Positions 55,478-64,000 of a stretch of DNA of 64,000 bases are shown here, in pieces. The stretch's first letter is position 1. The number at the start of each line of letters is the position of its first letter. The notes under the pieces were generated by a model, which saw nothing but the letters and a program-made list of their open reading frames with translations, made no database searches and was not told the origin of the DNA. The stretch comes from Paenibacillus apiarius. Lineage in GTDB: Bacteria > Bacillota > Bacilli > Paenibacillales > Paenibacillaceae. The position numbers were made by a program, and so were the translations under genes. Location: positions 4,340,001 through 4,404,000 of the forward strand of contig NZ_JAFFHZ010000001.1 in assembly GCF_017052585.1 (NCBI RefSeq), given 5' to 3'.

Positions 55478-56752
55478 ATGCTAGTTATAACAAACGCAAC
55501 GGTGCTTGCCAATGAAGGGGAAATGAAATCCGCGCACATTTGGATAGAGGATGGGGTCATCAGCAGGTTGACGGATACGAAGGAGCCGATTCCCGCACAT
55601 GCTGAAGTTCGTGATGCAGCAGGAAACTTCGTATCGCCGGGATTTATCGACATGCACGTCCACCTGCGCGAGCCGGGATTTGAACATAAAGAAACGATTG
55701 CGACGGGAACGCGTTCGGCGGCGAAGGGCGGATTCACCACTATCGCCTGCATGCCGAATACGCGACCGGTTACCGATACTCCGGAAACGGTGCAGCTCAT
55801 ATTGGATAAGGCTGAACAGGAAGGTATCGTAAAGGTTCTGCCTTACGGTTCCATTACGAAGAATGAGCTCGGAAGAGAACTGACGGATTTCGTGGCGCTG
55901 AAGCAAGCCGGTGTAATCGGCTTCACGGATGACGGTGTCGGCGTGCAAAACGCCCAGATGATGAAGGATGCGATGAAGTGGGCCAAAGAGCTCGACATGC
56001 CGGTCATTGCGCATTGCGAGGATGATTCGCTGGTCAAAGGGGCGGCGGTGACAGACGGTGAGTTCGCCCGCAAGCACGGATTGAAGGGAATTCCGAACGA
56101 GTCTGAGGCGATTCATGTGGGGCGCGATATTTTGCTCTCCGAAGCGACAGGCGTGCATTACCATGTGTGTCACGTCAGCACGGAGCAGTCCATTCGACTT
56201 ATCCGCCAAGCGAAGCAGTTCGGCATTCGGGTTACAGCCGAGGTATGCCCGCACCATCTGCTTCTGTCTGATGAAGACATTCCGGGAATGGACGCAAATT
56301 GGAAGATGAATCCGCCGCTGCGCACACCGCGGGACGTTGCGGCATGCATCGAAGCGCTCGAAGACGGAACTATCGATATAGTCGTAACCGACCACGCTCC
56401 GCACAGTGAAGAAGAGAAGGCGAAAGGAATGGACTTGGCTCCATTCGGCATCGTAGGATTGGAGACTGCGTTCCCGCTGTTGTATACGAAATTCGTCGCT
56501 ACGGGCAAATGGCCGCTCGGCTTGTTGGTGAAGCGGATGACGGCAGACCCGGCCAATATCTTCGGGTTACCGACAGGCCGCTTGGAGGAAGGCGCACCGG
56601 CAGACATAACGGTCATTGATTTGGAGACCGAACATGAAGTGGACCCGAGCGCCTTTCTAACGAAGGGCCGCAACACGCCGTTTACCGGTTGGAAGCTGAA
56701 AGGCTGGCCGGTGATGACGCTGGTGGACGGTCGGGTCGTCTGGAGCAAGTAA
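55478..56752 (+). CDS. pyrC: Dihydroorotase
   Basis: This 424-residue class I amidohydrolase makes dihydroorotate. It has the zinc-binding motif DMHVHLREPGFEHKE near residue 57, HCEDDSLVKG near residue 177 and the Asp in VTDHAPHSEEEK near 304. The start ATG follows GAGAGGAG, with a 66-base gap after pyrB that contains no PyrR-binding motif. Confidence 0.96.
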   Translation: MLVITNATVLANEGEMKSAHIWIEDGVISRLTDTKEPIPAHAEVRDAAGNFVSPGFIDMHVHLREPGFEHKETIATGTRSAAKGGFTTIACMPNTRPVTDTPETVQLILDKAEQEGIVKVLPYGSITKNELGRELTDFVALKQAGVIGFTDDGVGVQNAQMMKDAMKWAKELDMPVIAHCEDDSLVKGAAVTDGEFARKHGLKGIPNESEAIHVGRDILLSEATGVHYHVCHVSTEQSIRLIRQAKQFGIRVTAEVCPHHLLLSDEDIPGMDANWKMNPPLRTPRDVAACIEALEDGTIDIVVTDHAPHSEEEKAKGMDLAPFGIVGLETAFPLLYTKFVATGKWPLGLLVKRMTADPANIFGLPTGRLEEGAPADITVIDLETEHEVDPSAFLTKGRNTPFTGWKLKGWPVMTLVDGRVVWSK

Positions 56753-56857
56753 CCTGGAGCATGCACGGATGGAACGGAACAGACATAGATGTGCCCGGAC
56801 AGCTTGAATGAATTGTCCGGCAAGGACAAGAGACAGAGAGAGCGAGGAGTGACGAAC

Positions 56858-57988
56858 ATGCAAGCAAGATTGATGTTGGAAGACGGAACCCTATTTACAG
56901 GCGCTGCATTCGGGGCGGATGGTGAATCTGCCGGAGAGGTCGTATTCAATACGGGAATTACAGGTTATCAAGAGGTGCTGTCCGACCCGTCTTACTGCGG
57001 TCAAATCGTGACGATGACATACCCGCTCATCGGCAACTATGGCATTACGCGCGACGATTTCGAAGCGATTCGCCCTTACGTGCATGGCTTTGTCGTGCGC
57101 CGTCACGAAGTGACGCCCAGCAACTGGCGCGCGGAGTATACGGTGGACCGCCTGTTGAAAGAATACGGCATCGTCGGCATTAGCGGCATCGACACACGCA
57201 TGTTGACGCGCAAGCTGCGCCATTTCGGAACGATGAAGGGGATTCTGACCACAGGCAGCCAGCCCGTTGATGAGCTGAAAGAAATGCTTGGCGTCACTGA
57301 ACTGATGCGTGACCAGGTGGCTCGCACATCGACGATCCAATTGTTCTCCAGTCCTGGCGACAAAGAACGGATTGTACTGGTTGACTTCGGAGCGAAGAGC
57401 GGCATTTTGCGCGAATTAACGAAGCGCGGCTGCGATGTTGTCGTCGTGCCGCACGACACGACGGCAGAAGAGATTCGCCGCCTCCGTCCGGATGGCATCC
57501 AATTGTCGAACGGGCCTGGGGATCCGAAAGATGTGCCCCATGCCGTGAACATGATTCAGGAGCTGCTCGGAGAGATTCCCATCTTCGGCATCTGCTTGGG
57601 CCATCAGCTCTTCGCGCTCGCTTGCGGCGCGGATACGGGCAAGCTGAAGTTCGGTCACCGCGGCGGCAACCATCCGGTTAAAGAATTGGCCACGAACCGC
57701 TGCTACATTACTTCTCAGAACCATGGCTATACGGTAGTGGAAGAGTCGATTCAAGGCACGGACTTGGTCGTCACGCACATCAACAACAACGATAAGACAA
57801 TCGAAGGCTTGAAGCATGCGAACGCGCCTGCGTTCTCGGTGCAATACCATCCGGAGGCGGCTCCGGGGCCGTATGACAATAGCTATCTGTTCGATGATTT
57901 TATAGAAATGATTCGCGAGCACAAACGCAATCAACCGCAAATTTCGCGCCAAGCGGAACTCGTAGCACAGCTGAAAGGGGAACTATAA
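56858..57988 (+). CDS. carA: Carbamoyl-phosphate synthase small subunit
   Basis: This 376-residue subunit has an N-terminal CPSase domain and a C-terminal class I glutamine amidotransferase with the active Cys in [14 protein letters not shown] near residue 247 and His-Glu in YHPEAAPGP near 332. It supplies ammonia to CarB. The ATG at 56858 follows GCGAGGAG; the frame is open upstream to 56789. It is the arginine- or pyrimidine-linked copy placed in the pyr operon, so it is pyrAA in Bacillus terms. Confidence 0.96.
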   Translation: MQARLMLEDGTLFTGAAFGADGESAGEVVFNTGITGYQEVLSDPSYCGQIVTMTYPLIGNYGITRDDFEAIRPYVHGFVVRRHEVTPSNWRAEYTVDRLLKEYGIVGISGIDTRMLTRKLRHFGTMKGILTTGSQPVDELKEMLGVTELMRDQVARTSTIQLFSSPGDKERIVLVDFGAKSGILRELTKRGCDVVVVPHDTTAEEIRRLRPDGIQLSNGPGDPKDVPHAVNMIQELLGEIPIFGICLGHQLFALACGADTGKLKFGHRGGNHPVKELATNRCYITSQNHGYTVVEESIQGTDLVVTHINNNDKTIEGLKHANAPAFSVQYHPEAAPGPYDNSYLFDDFIEMIREHKRNQPQISRQAELVAQLKGEL

Positions 57989-57989
57989 T

Positions 57990-60900
57990 ATGCCTAAAAA
58001 CAAAGACCTCAAGAAAATTCTTGTCATCGGTTCGGGTCCGATTGTCATCGGTCAGGCAGCGGAATTCGACTATGCGGGAACGCAAGCCTGTGAAGCATTG
58101 AAAGAAGAAGGCATGGAAGTTGTTCTCATTAACAGCAATCCCGCTACGATTATGACAGATACGAACATGGCGGATAAGGTGTACATCGAACCGATTACGC
58201 TCGATTTCGTCACGCAAATTATCCGTCAAGAGCGTCCGGACGGCTTGTTGCCGACTCTGGGCGGCCAGACTGGCTTGAACATGGCGGTGGAATTAGCGCG
58301 CGCCGGCGTGTTGGAGCGGGAAAATGTGCGCTTGCTCGGAACGCAGCTTGATGCAATCGAGCGTGCGGAAGACCGCGACTTGTTCCGTGAGCTTATGCGC
58401 GAGCTGGAGCAGCCGGTACCGGAGAGCACGATTGTGAATTCGGTGCAGGAGGCCGTTGATTTTGCGAATGAGATTGGCTATCCGATTATCGTTCGTCCGG
58501 CGTACACGCTTGGCGGTACGGGCGGCGGGATTTGCGACAATGAAGAGGAACTGCTTGAGACGGTAGCGTCCGGTATCCGCTATAGCCCGATTGGACAATG
58601 CTTGATTGAGAAGAGTATCGCCGGTATGAAAGAAGTGGAATACGAAGTGATGCGCGATGCCAATGACAACTGCATCGTCGTGTGCAACATGGAAAACTTC
58701 GACCCGGTTGGTGTCCATACAGGTGACAGCATTGTCGTCGCGCCAAGCCAAACGCTGTCCGACCGCGAGTACCAAATGCTGCGCTCGGCATCGCTTAAAA
58801 TCATTCGCGCCTTGAATATTGAAGGCGGATGTAACGTGCAGTTCGCGCTTGACCCGTTCAGCTATCAATATTATGTCATCGAAGTGAACCCGCGCGTAAG
58901 CCGTTCGTCGGCTCTCGCATCGAAAGCGACGGGCTATCCGATTGCGAAGATGGCGGCAAAAATTGCGATTGGCTACACGCTCGACGAAATTGTGAACCCG
59001 GTAACGGGGCAAACATATGCCTGCTTCGAGCCGACGCTCGACTACATCGTATCGAAGATACCGCGTTGGCCGTTCGATAAATTTACGCAAGCGAACCGCA
59101 AGCTCGGTACGCAGATGAAAGCGACCGGCGAAGTGATGGCGATCGGACGCACGTTTGAAGAATCCATGCACAAAGCGATTCGTTCGCTTGAAATCGGCAC
59201 GCACCGCCTGTACTTGAAAGGCACGGAGCTGCTTGACGAAGATACGCTGCAAGCGCGCTTGAAGGCGCCGGATGACGAGCGCTTGTTCCTGCTCGCCGAA
59301 GCGTATCGCCGCGGCTACACGCTGCAGCAGCTGCAAGACTTGACGAAGATCGATTGGTGGTTCCTCGATAAGATTGAGGCTATGGTCCAATTCGAAAACG
59401 TCATTCGCGCTGACGAGACTCTACCGGCAGAGACGCTCTATGAGGCCAAGCGCATGGGCTTCACCGACCGGGCCATTGCGGAGCTGCGCAGTGAAGCGCA
59501 TCCGGGCGGCGGGTGCACGAAGGAAGAAGAAGTGCGCCGCTTCCGCAAACAGCAAGGCTTTAATCCGGTATATAAAATGGTTGATACATGTGCGGCGGAA
59601 TTCGAAGCGACGACGCCATACTACTACTCGACTTACGAGACCGAAAATGAAGTGATTGAATCCGCCAAAGAAAAAGTCATCGTGCTTGGCTCCGGGCCAA
59701 TCCGCATCGGTCAAGGCATTGAATTCGATTACTCCACCGTGCATGCGGTATGGGCGATTCAGGACGCCGGTTACGAAGCGGTCATCATCAACAACAACCC
59801 GGAAACGGTATCGACCGACTTCAATACTTCCGACCGCTTGTACTTCGAGCCGCTCTTCTTCGAAGACGTCATGAACGTTATCGAGCAGGAGAAGCCGATT
59901 GGCGTCATCGTGCAATTCGGTGGACAGACGGCCATCAACTTGGCAGCGCCGCTTGCCAAGGAGGGCGTGCGCATTCTGGGCTCGAGCCTGGAAAGCATCG
60001 ATGAGGCGGAAGACCGCAAAAAGTTCGAAGCGCTGCTGTCCCGTCTGGACATCGCGCAGCCGAAGGGCAGTACGGTTACCTCGGTCGACGAAGCGGTAGG
60101 TACCGCACAAGGTCTTGGCTATCCGGTGCTCGTACGCCCATCCTACGTCCTCGGCGGGCGCGCGATGGAAATTGTGTACTCGGATAACGAGCTCTTGAAT
60201 TATATGGAGCAGGCCGTAAAAATCAATCCGGAGCATCCGGTTCTGATTGACCGCTACATGCTGGGAAAAGAAGTGGAAGTCGACGCGATTTGCGATGGCG
60301 AAACGGTGCTTATTCCAGGCATTATGGAACACGTCGAACGCGCTGGCGTTCACTCCGGCGACTCGATTGCGGTCTATCCGCCGCAGCATCTGTCGGCTGA
60401 ATTGAAGCAGCAGGTCGTCGACATTACGATTCGGATTGCGAAAGAATTGAACACGGTCGGACTTATAAACATCCAGTTCGTCATCTATAAAGAACAAGTG
60501 TACGTTATCGAGGTGAACCCGCGTTCCTCCCGTACGGTGCCGTTCTTGAGCAAAGTTACGAACATTCCGATGGCGAATGTTGCAACAAAGCTTATTTTGG
60601 GAGCCAAGCTGTCTGAGCTGGGGTATCAAGAAGGCTTGTGGCCGGAAGATGACCATGTATCGGTAAAAGTGCCGGTGTTCTCCTTCGCGAAGCTGCGCCG
60701 TGTCGAGCCGACGCTCGGACCGGAGATGAAATCGACGGGCGAAGTCATGGGGCGTGACGTTCAATATGCGAAAGCTCTCTACAAAGGCCTTATCGGGTCG
60801 GGCATGAAAATCCCGGCGACGGGCGCCATTATATGCACGGTAGCGGATAAGGACAAGGAAGAAGCGGCCGAGCTTATGCGCGGCTTCGTCAATCTAGGCT

Positions 60901-61214
60901 ACAAAATCATTGCCACGGGCGGTACGGCTACGGCGCTGGAAGACGCGGGCCTTATCGTCACGCGGGTGAAAAAGCTGACCGAGGGTTCTCCGAATATTTT
61001 GGACCTGATTCGCAACGGCGAAGCTCACTTTGTCGTCAATACGCTCACGAAGGGCAAGACGCCGGAACGCGACGGTTTCCGCATCCGCCGCGAAGCGGTA
61101 GAGAACGGCGTCGTCTGCATGACTTCGCTTGATACCGTACGCGCGCTGCTCGGCATGCTGGAGCAGATTAATTTCTCCTCCCGTCCGATGCCTGCTTTCC
61201 ACAACCATAGTTAA
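57990..61214 (+). CDS. carB: Carbamoyl-phosphate synthase large subunit
   Basis: This 1074-residue protein has two ATP-grasp halves (each with GSGPI-x-IGQ: near residue 12 and near 565), each containing a carbamate/carbamoyl-phosphate domain, and a C-terminal MGS-like regulatory domain ([18 protein letters not shown] near residue 970) where nucleotides such as UMP and PRPP act. It starts one base after the carA stop codon. In Bacillus this gene is called pyrAB. Confidence 0.97.
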   Translation: MPKNKDLKKILVIGSGPIVIGQAAEFDYAGTQACEALKEEGMEVVLINSNPATIMTDTNMADKVYIEPITLDFVTQIIRQERPDGLLPTLGGQTGLNMAVELARAGVLERENVRLLGTQLDAIERAEDRDLFRELMRELEQPVPESTIVNSVQEAVDFANEIGYPIIVRPAYTLGGTGGGICDNEEELLETVASGIRYSPIGQCLIEKSIAGMKEVEYEVMRDANDNCIVVCNMENFDPVGVHTGDSIVVAPSQTLSDREYQMLRSASLKIIRALNIEGGCNVQFALDPFSYQYYVIEVNPRVSRSSALASKATGYPIAKMAAKIAIGYTLDEIVNPVTGQTYACFEPTLDYIVSKIPRWPFDKFTQANRKLGTQMKATGEVMAIGRTFEESMHKAIRSLEIGTHRLYLKGTELLDEDTLQARLKAPDDERLFLLAEAYRRGYTLQQLQDLTKIDWWFLDKIEAMVQFENVIRADETLPAETLYEAKRMGFTDRAIAELRSEAHPGGGCTKEEEVRRFRKQQGFNPVYKMVDTCAAEFEATTPYYYSTYETENEVIESAKEKVIVLGSGPIRIGQGIEFDYSTVHAVWAIQDAGYEAVIINNNPETVSTDFNTSDRLYFEPLFFEDVMNVIEQEKPIGVIVQFGGQTAINLAAPLAKEGVRILGSSLESIDEAEDRKKFEALLSRLDIAQPKGSTVTSVDEAVGTAQGLGYPVLVRPSYVLGGRAMEIVYSDNELLNYMEQAVKINPEHPVLIDRYMLGKEVEVDAICDGETVLIPGIMEHVERAGVHSGDSIAVYPPQHLSAELKQQVVDITIRIAKELNTVGLINIQFVIYKEQVYVIEVNPRSSRTVPFLSKVTNIPMANVATKLILGAKLSELGYQEGLWPEDDHVSVKVPVFSFAKLRRVEPTLGPEMKSTGEVMGRDVQYAKALYKGLIGSGMKIPATGAIICTVADKDKEEAAELMRGFVNLGYKIIATGGTATALEDAGLIVTRVKKLTEGSPNILDLIRNGEAHFVVNTLTKGKTPERDGFRIRREAVENGVVCMTSLDTVRALLGMLEQINFSSRPMPAFHNHS

Positions 61215-61256
61215 GCGGAGCTATAAAGCATAGCACAATCGCATAGAGGGTAAGCG

Positions 61257-61276
61257 GGGAGGCCTTCCGGCCTCCC
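61257..61276 (+). other. Hairpin between carB and pyrF without T tract
   Basis: GGGAGGCC (61257-61264) pairs with GGCCTCCC (61269-61276) around TTCC. No T run follows, so it is not a typical intrinsic terminator. It may be an mRNA processing or stability element. Confidence 0.5.
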
Positions 61277-61329
61277 TGGATTGTGAATATGTGCCTCAAT
61301 CCGGCAGTACGGACCGGTTTACTTACTAT

Positions 61330-61366
61330 CGCGTATTCAATAACGGACTTTGAACAACCGCTTCAA
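61330..61366 (+). repeat. Dispersed GTTCAAA/TTTGAAC intergenic repeat, copy 10
   Basis: It reads CGCGTATTCAATAACGG then ACTTTGAACAACCGCTTC, about 30 bases before the pyrF start codon. Confidence 0.5.
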
Positions 61367-61391
61367 ATGGAAAGGCAGAGTGATATCAACG

Positions 61392-62135
61392 ATGAATCAA
61401 CACATAAATGCGGCTGACGCAGCCGGACGGATAATGGTAGCGCTCGACTACCCGCATGCGGAGGCAGCCAGGCAGCTAATCAAGGAGCTTGCAGGCATTC
61501 CATGCTACATGAAGGTGGGGATGCAGCTTTTTTACGCGGCAGGTCCGGCATTTGTCCGTGAATTGAAGGATTGCGGCTATAAAGTGTTTCTCGACGTCAA
61601 AATGCATGATATTCCGAACACGGTCAAGGGGGGAGCAAACAGCGTGACGAAGCTGGGCGCCGACATGTTCAACGTTCATGCCGCCGGCGGCGCGAGCATG
61701 ATGAGAGCGGCAATGGAAGGCGTGCAAGCGGCTTTGGCGGAAGACGCATCGCTGCAGAGGCCCGTCGTCATTGCCGTTACCCAGCTGACGAGCACGAATC
61801 AGCTGGTAATGAACGATGAGATCGGCATCCCCGGTGCGGTGGAGGAAGCGGTCGTGCGCTATGCGAAGCTGACGCAGGAAGCGGGGCTTGCTGGAGTAGT
61901 CGCTTCACCGCAGGAAGTGACGCGCATCAAGGCGGCTTGCGGCGCCGGGTTCAAGACGGTTACGCCGGGCATCAGGCCCGCAGGAAGCGAGAAGGGCGAC
62001 CAATCCCGCGTCATGACTCCGCGCGAAGCGTTCGCTTGCGGCACGGATTACATTGTGGTCGGGCGTCCCATTACGGCTGCGCCGAACCCGCGCGCAGCAT
62101 TGGAATCAATCTTAGAGGAGCTGTTGAACTCATGA
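61392..62135 (+). CDS. pyrF: Orotidine 5'-phosphate decarboxylase
   Basis: This 247-residue TIM-barrel enzyme makes UMP from OMP. The active-site motif is [16 protein letters not shown] near residue 68 (K-x-x-D-I). GIRPAG near 198 and [11 protein letters not shown] near 220 bind phosphate. The ATG at 61392 follows GAAAGG at a long distance; the frame is open to 61350. Its stop codon overlaps the pyrE start (ATGA). Confidence 0.95.
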   Translation: MNQHINAADAAGRIMVALDYPHAEAARQLIKELAGIPCYMKVGMQLFYAAGPAFVRELKDCGYKVFLDVKMHDIPNTVKGGANSVTKLGADMFNVHAAGGASMMRAAMEGVQAALAEDASLQRPVVIAVTQLTSTNQLVMNDEIGIPGAVEEAVVRYAKLTQEAGLAGVVASPQEVTRIKAACGAGFKTVTPGIRPAGSEKGDQSRVMTPREAFACGTDYIVVGRPITAAPNPRAALESILEELLNS

Positions 62136-62770
62136 CAACGACAAACCTGGAACGAACGATTGCAAGCCATTTATTGAATATTCAAGCGGTGGCATTGCGT
62201 CCGCAAGAGCCGTTCACTTGGACTTCCGGCATTAAATCGCCGATTTACTGCGACAACCGCTTGACGATGTCCTATCCGGACATTCGCGCCGCGATTGCGG
62301 AAGGCTTCGCCTCCTTGGTCAAGGAATACGCGTCCGATGCAGAGGTCATTGCGGGGACGGCTACGGCTGGCATACCGCATGCGGCATGGGTGGCAGACAA
62401 GCTTGGATTGCCAATGGCATACATTCGCGACAAAGCGAAGGGACACGGGAAGCAAAATCAAATTGAAGGCATAATCCGCCCCGGACAAAAAGTCGTCGTC
62501 ATCGAAGATTTGATTTCAACGGGCGGCAGCTCGCTGAAGGCTGCGCTTGCGGTCAAGGAAGCCGGAGCCGAACCGCTTGCGGTATTTGCCATCTTCAGCT
62601 ACCAGCTGGACAAAGCCGTATCGGCTTTTGCGGAAGCAGGCATACCGCTTCGCACCTTGTCCAATTATTCGGCGCTGATCGATACGGCGCTGGAGCTCGG
62701 CGTCATCCAAGCCTCTGATTTGGATGTGTTGAAGGCTTGGCGCCGTGATCCTGCCAGCTGGATCAACTAG
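62132..62770 (+). CDS. pyrE: Orotate phosphoribosyltransferase
   Basis: This 212-residue enzyme joins orotate and PRPP to make OMP. The PRPP loop [14 protein letters not shown] near residue 122 and [25 protein letters not shown], read as [19 protein letters not shown] near residue 80, are typical. Its ATG overlaps the pyrF stop codon by four bases. A strong terminator follows, ending the pyr operon. Confidence 0.96.
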   Translation: MTTTNLERTIASHLLNIQAVALRPQEPFTWTSGIKSPIYCDNRLTMSYPDIRAAIAEGFASLVKEYASDAEVIAGTATAGIPHAAWVADKLGLPMAYIRDKAKGHGKQNQIEGIIRPGQKVVVIEDLISTGGSSLKAALAVKEAGAEPLAVFAIFSYQLDKAVSAFAEAGIPLRTLSNYSALIDTALELGVIQASDLDVLKAWRRDPASWIN

Positions 62771-62783
62771 GTTGACACCGTGG

Positions 62784-62818
62784 AAAGACCTGATCGAGTA
62801 CGCGATCAGGTCTTTTTG
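62784..62818 (+). terminator. Terminator after pyrE
   Basis: AAAGACCTGATCG (62784-62796) and CGATCAGGTCTTT (62803-62815) form a perfect 13-base stem with a 6-base loop, followed by TTTG. Confidence 0.92.
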
Positions 62819-62879
62819 TCATTATTAAGGAAAGTTTAAGCTTTTGAAGCGCAAAAGCGAAATCAGCCTTTTTTATGGT

Positions 62880-62938
62880 ATAAAAACGGCCTCTACACGC
62901 CAGCGATCATCGCTGAAGGCCTCCATAGAGGTTTTTTT
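62880..62938. terminator. Second hairpin with T run, possibly bidirectional
   Basis: CCTCT (62890-62894) and AGAGG (62927-62931) enclose an inner AGCGAT/ATCGCT hairpin, followed by TTTTTTT. On the opposite strand the arm is followed by GTTTTTA. The rest of the gap to 63116 holds the palindrome described separately. Confidence 0.6.
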
Positions 62939-63023
62939 GCATGGAAATGTTGCGTAGGCCAAGATGAAATAAAGCTCGATTTCTGAAATTTGGTAAATTT
63001 ATTGTAGTAAAACTGGAAAAAGC

Positions 63024-63040
63024 GTTACAAACTTTGTAAC
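63024..63040. promoter_or_regulatory. 17-base perfect palindrome, operator candidate for the ABC gene
   Basis: GTTACAAA-C-TTTGTAAC is a perfect inverted repeat about 75 bases before the ABC ATPase gene. It looks like a dimeric repressor operator. TATACT at 63062-63067 may be the -10 of the promoter it controls, but no -35 at standard spacing is clear. Confidence 0.5.
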
Positions 63041-63116
63041 TTTTCATATCATTCAATCGTTTATACTTTAGGAGAGTTTGACGTCATGTCCGAGAGAAAG
63101 GGGCAAGGAAACGACA

Positions 63117-63956
63117 ATGAAGTGGCTTCGCAAACGGAAACAAACAGCTTCTGAAGAGGCGACCCCGGTTCTCGCGGCGAACGAGCAAAAGAAGAAGCAA
63201 AATGCGCAAGACGAGGCGGAATACATAGAAGATAACGGACAATCTGCAGTTTGGCCCGCGCGCGCAGTTCCTGTCGTGACAGATGAGCTTCTGCTGGACG
63301 TTCGCGGCGTGGAACGAACTTTTCAAGTCGGAAGCGAGAAGTTGCATGTGCTGAAGGGAATCGACATGGCCGTACGTCCGGGTCAATTGGTGATGTTAAA
63401 AGGCCGCTCAGGTTCAGGGAAGACGACGCTCTTGAACATGTTGGGCGGACTTGATCTGCCTACAAAAGGCGATATTTTGTTCCGTGGAGATTCATTATCG
63501 TCATGGAGCGACAATAAACGCACCGTTACCCGGCGCAACGATATCGGGTTTATTTTTCAGGCTTTTGCCTTAATGCCGCTCTTATCCGCATACGAAAATG
63601 TAGAGCTCTCGCTGCGCATGGCCAACATTCCCCGCCATTTATGGAAAGCGCGTGTACAGCACTGCTTGGAAATGGTCGGTCTCGGCAAGCGGATGAAGCA
63701 CCGTCCGTACGAGATGTCCGGCGGGGAACAACAGCGCGTTGCGATCGCGAAGGCTATTGCTCATAAGCCGTTATTGCTGTTGGCCGACGAGCCGACGGCG
63801 GAACTGGATTCTCAGATGGGTGCTCAGGTCATGGGAGTATTCCGACAAATTTTACGCACTGAAAACATTGCAATTTGCATGACAACCCACGATCCTACAA
63901 TTTTGGAGGTTGCTGATCATGTTTATGAAATGGTCGACGGAAAATTCATCTCCTGA
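63117..63956 (+). CDS. ABC transporter ATP-binding protein, MacB/LolD-type exporter
   Basis: This 279-residue protein has an unusual charged N-terminal extension of about 60 residues, then a complete ABC ATPase: Walker A GRSGSGKTTLLN near residue 96, Q-loop FIFQAFALMP near residue 145, signature MSGGEQQRVAIAKA near 200, Walker B LLLLADEPTAELD near 219 and H-loop TTHDPTI. The MacB/LolD/FtsE group exports peptides, drugs or lipoproteins. The ATG at 63117 follows AAGGAAA; the frame is open upstream to 63078. It overlaps the next gene by 38 bases. Confidence 0.92.
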   Translation: MKWLRKRKQTASEEATPVLAANEQKKKQNAQDEAEYIEDNGQSAVWPARAVPVVTDELLLDVRGVERTFQVGSEKLHVLKGIDMAVRPGQLVMLKGRSGSGKTTLLNMLGGLDLPTKGDILFRGDSLSSWSDNKRTVTRRNDIGFIFQAFALMPLLSAYENVELSLRMANIPRHLWKARVQHCLEMVGLGKRMKHRPYEMSGGEQQRVAIAKAIAHKPLLLLADEPTAELDSQMGAQVMGVFRQILRTENIAICMTTHDPTILEVADHVYEMVDGKFIS

Positions 63957-64000
63957 CACAGGAGCATTACGGAAACGAAACTGGCGCCGCGCCGTGCTGG
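63919..64000 (+). CDS. Start of a gene overlapping the ABC ATPase (3' end cut)
   Basis: A second frame starts with ATG at 63919, eight bases after TTGGAGGT at 63903-63910, and stays open to the window end (27 codons). The product begins MFMKWSTENSSPDTGALRKR and then NWRRAVL, a polar start leading to a basic stretch. This is typical of a protein whose first membrane helix follows. By context it is probably an HlyD/MacA-type adaptor or a permease partnered with the ATPase. Only the start is seen. Confidence 0.55.
   Translation, partial: MFMKWSTENSSPDTGALRKRNWRRAVL

Noticed and set aside
58293..60764. Two long minus-strand frames (365 and 447 codons) opposite carB
   Set aside because: They mirror the codon pattern of carB, contain no protein motif and lack ribosome sites.
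61257..61276. Hairpin after carB as an operon terminator
   Set aside because: No T run follows, and pyrF and pyrE belong to the same pathway, so read-through is likely.

Overview
The window looks like a chromosomal stretch from an endospore-forming Firmicute of the Paenibacillus type. The evidence is a division and cell-wall (dcw) cluster that carries sporulation genes (spoVD, spoVE, spoIIGA, sigE, sigG), a complete ylmC-ylmH/divIVA block, bacillithiol synthase, an ileS T-box, a PyrR attenuator, and a meso-diaminopimelate type MurE. Gene order follows Bacillus subtilis closely but differs in Paenibacillus-like ways: murF sits inside the cluster, murA follows murB, dapL lies before the pyr operon, and ylxW/ylxX/sbp are absent. 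Nearly all genes are on the + strand. I saw no rRNA, tRNA, CRISPR array, prophage or insertion sequence.

Layout. 1-7.6 kb: end of a TerC-type membrane gene, a small membrane protein, then the typA-ylaH ... ylaJ-like lipoprotein ... phoH (ylaK) neighbourhood with an LCP cell-wall ligase and an FMN-barrel protein. 7.7-13 kb: an orphan solute-binding protein, an exported coiled-coil protein, a MidA-type methyltransferase, a DUF2626 protein and an RsfA-type prespore regulator. 13-17.6 kb: a 2-dehydropantoate 2-reductase, a DUF3397 protein, bshC, and a short-form adenosylhomocysteinase. 18-38 kb: mraZ-rsmH-ftsL-pbpB-spoVD-murE-murF-mraY-murD-spoVE-murG-murB-murA-divIB-ftsA-ftsZ, which builds lipid II and assembles the divisome. 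38-41 kb: spoIIGA-sigE-sigG. 41-49 kb: ylmC-pgeF-ylmE-sepF-ylmG-(a 40-codon ORF)-ylmH-divIVA, then ileS under a T-box. 49-53.6 kb: DUF5665, a YteA-like zinc-finger protein, lspA, an RluD-type pseudouridine synthase and dapL. 53.6-62.8 kb: pyrR-pyrB-pyrC-carA-carB-pyrF-pyrE under one PyrR-controlled attenuator, with no pyrP, pyrK or pyrD. 63-64 kb: an ABC exporter ATPase overlapping the start of a further gene cut by the window end.

Most of the content is conserved and ordinary. The less ordinary parts are in the gaps. They include a dispersed intergenic repeat family with GTTCAAA/TTTGAAC ends found at about ten places, a row of GTGG boxes at 10-base steps before mraZ, and a SigH-type promoter before ftsA. 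A Spo0A-type promoter with about 21-base spacing precedes spoIIGA. There are also repeated TGTCACAC boxes before murB, a 13-base tandem repeat before divIB, a perfect 17-base palindrome before the ABC transporter gene, and two very short ORFs. No complete new multi-gene system is visible. The functional claims rest on reading motifs by eye; no database search was run.
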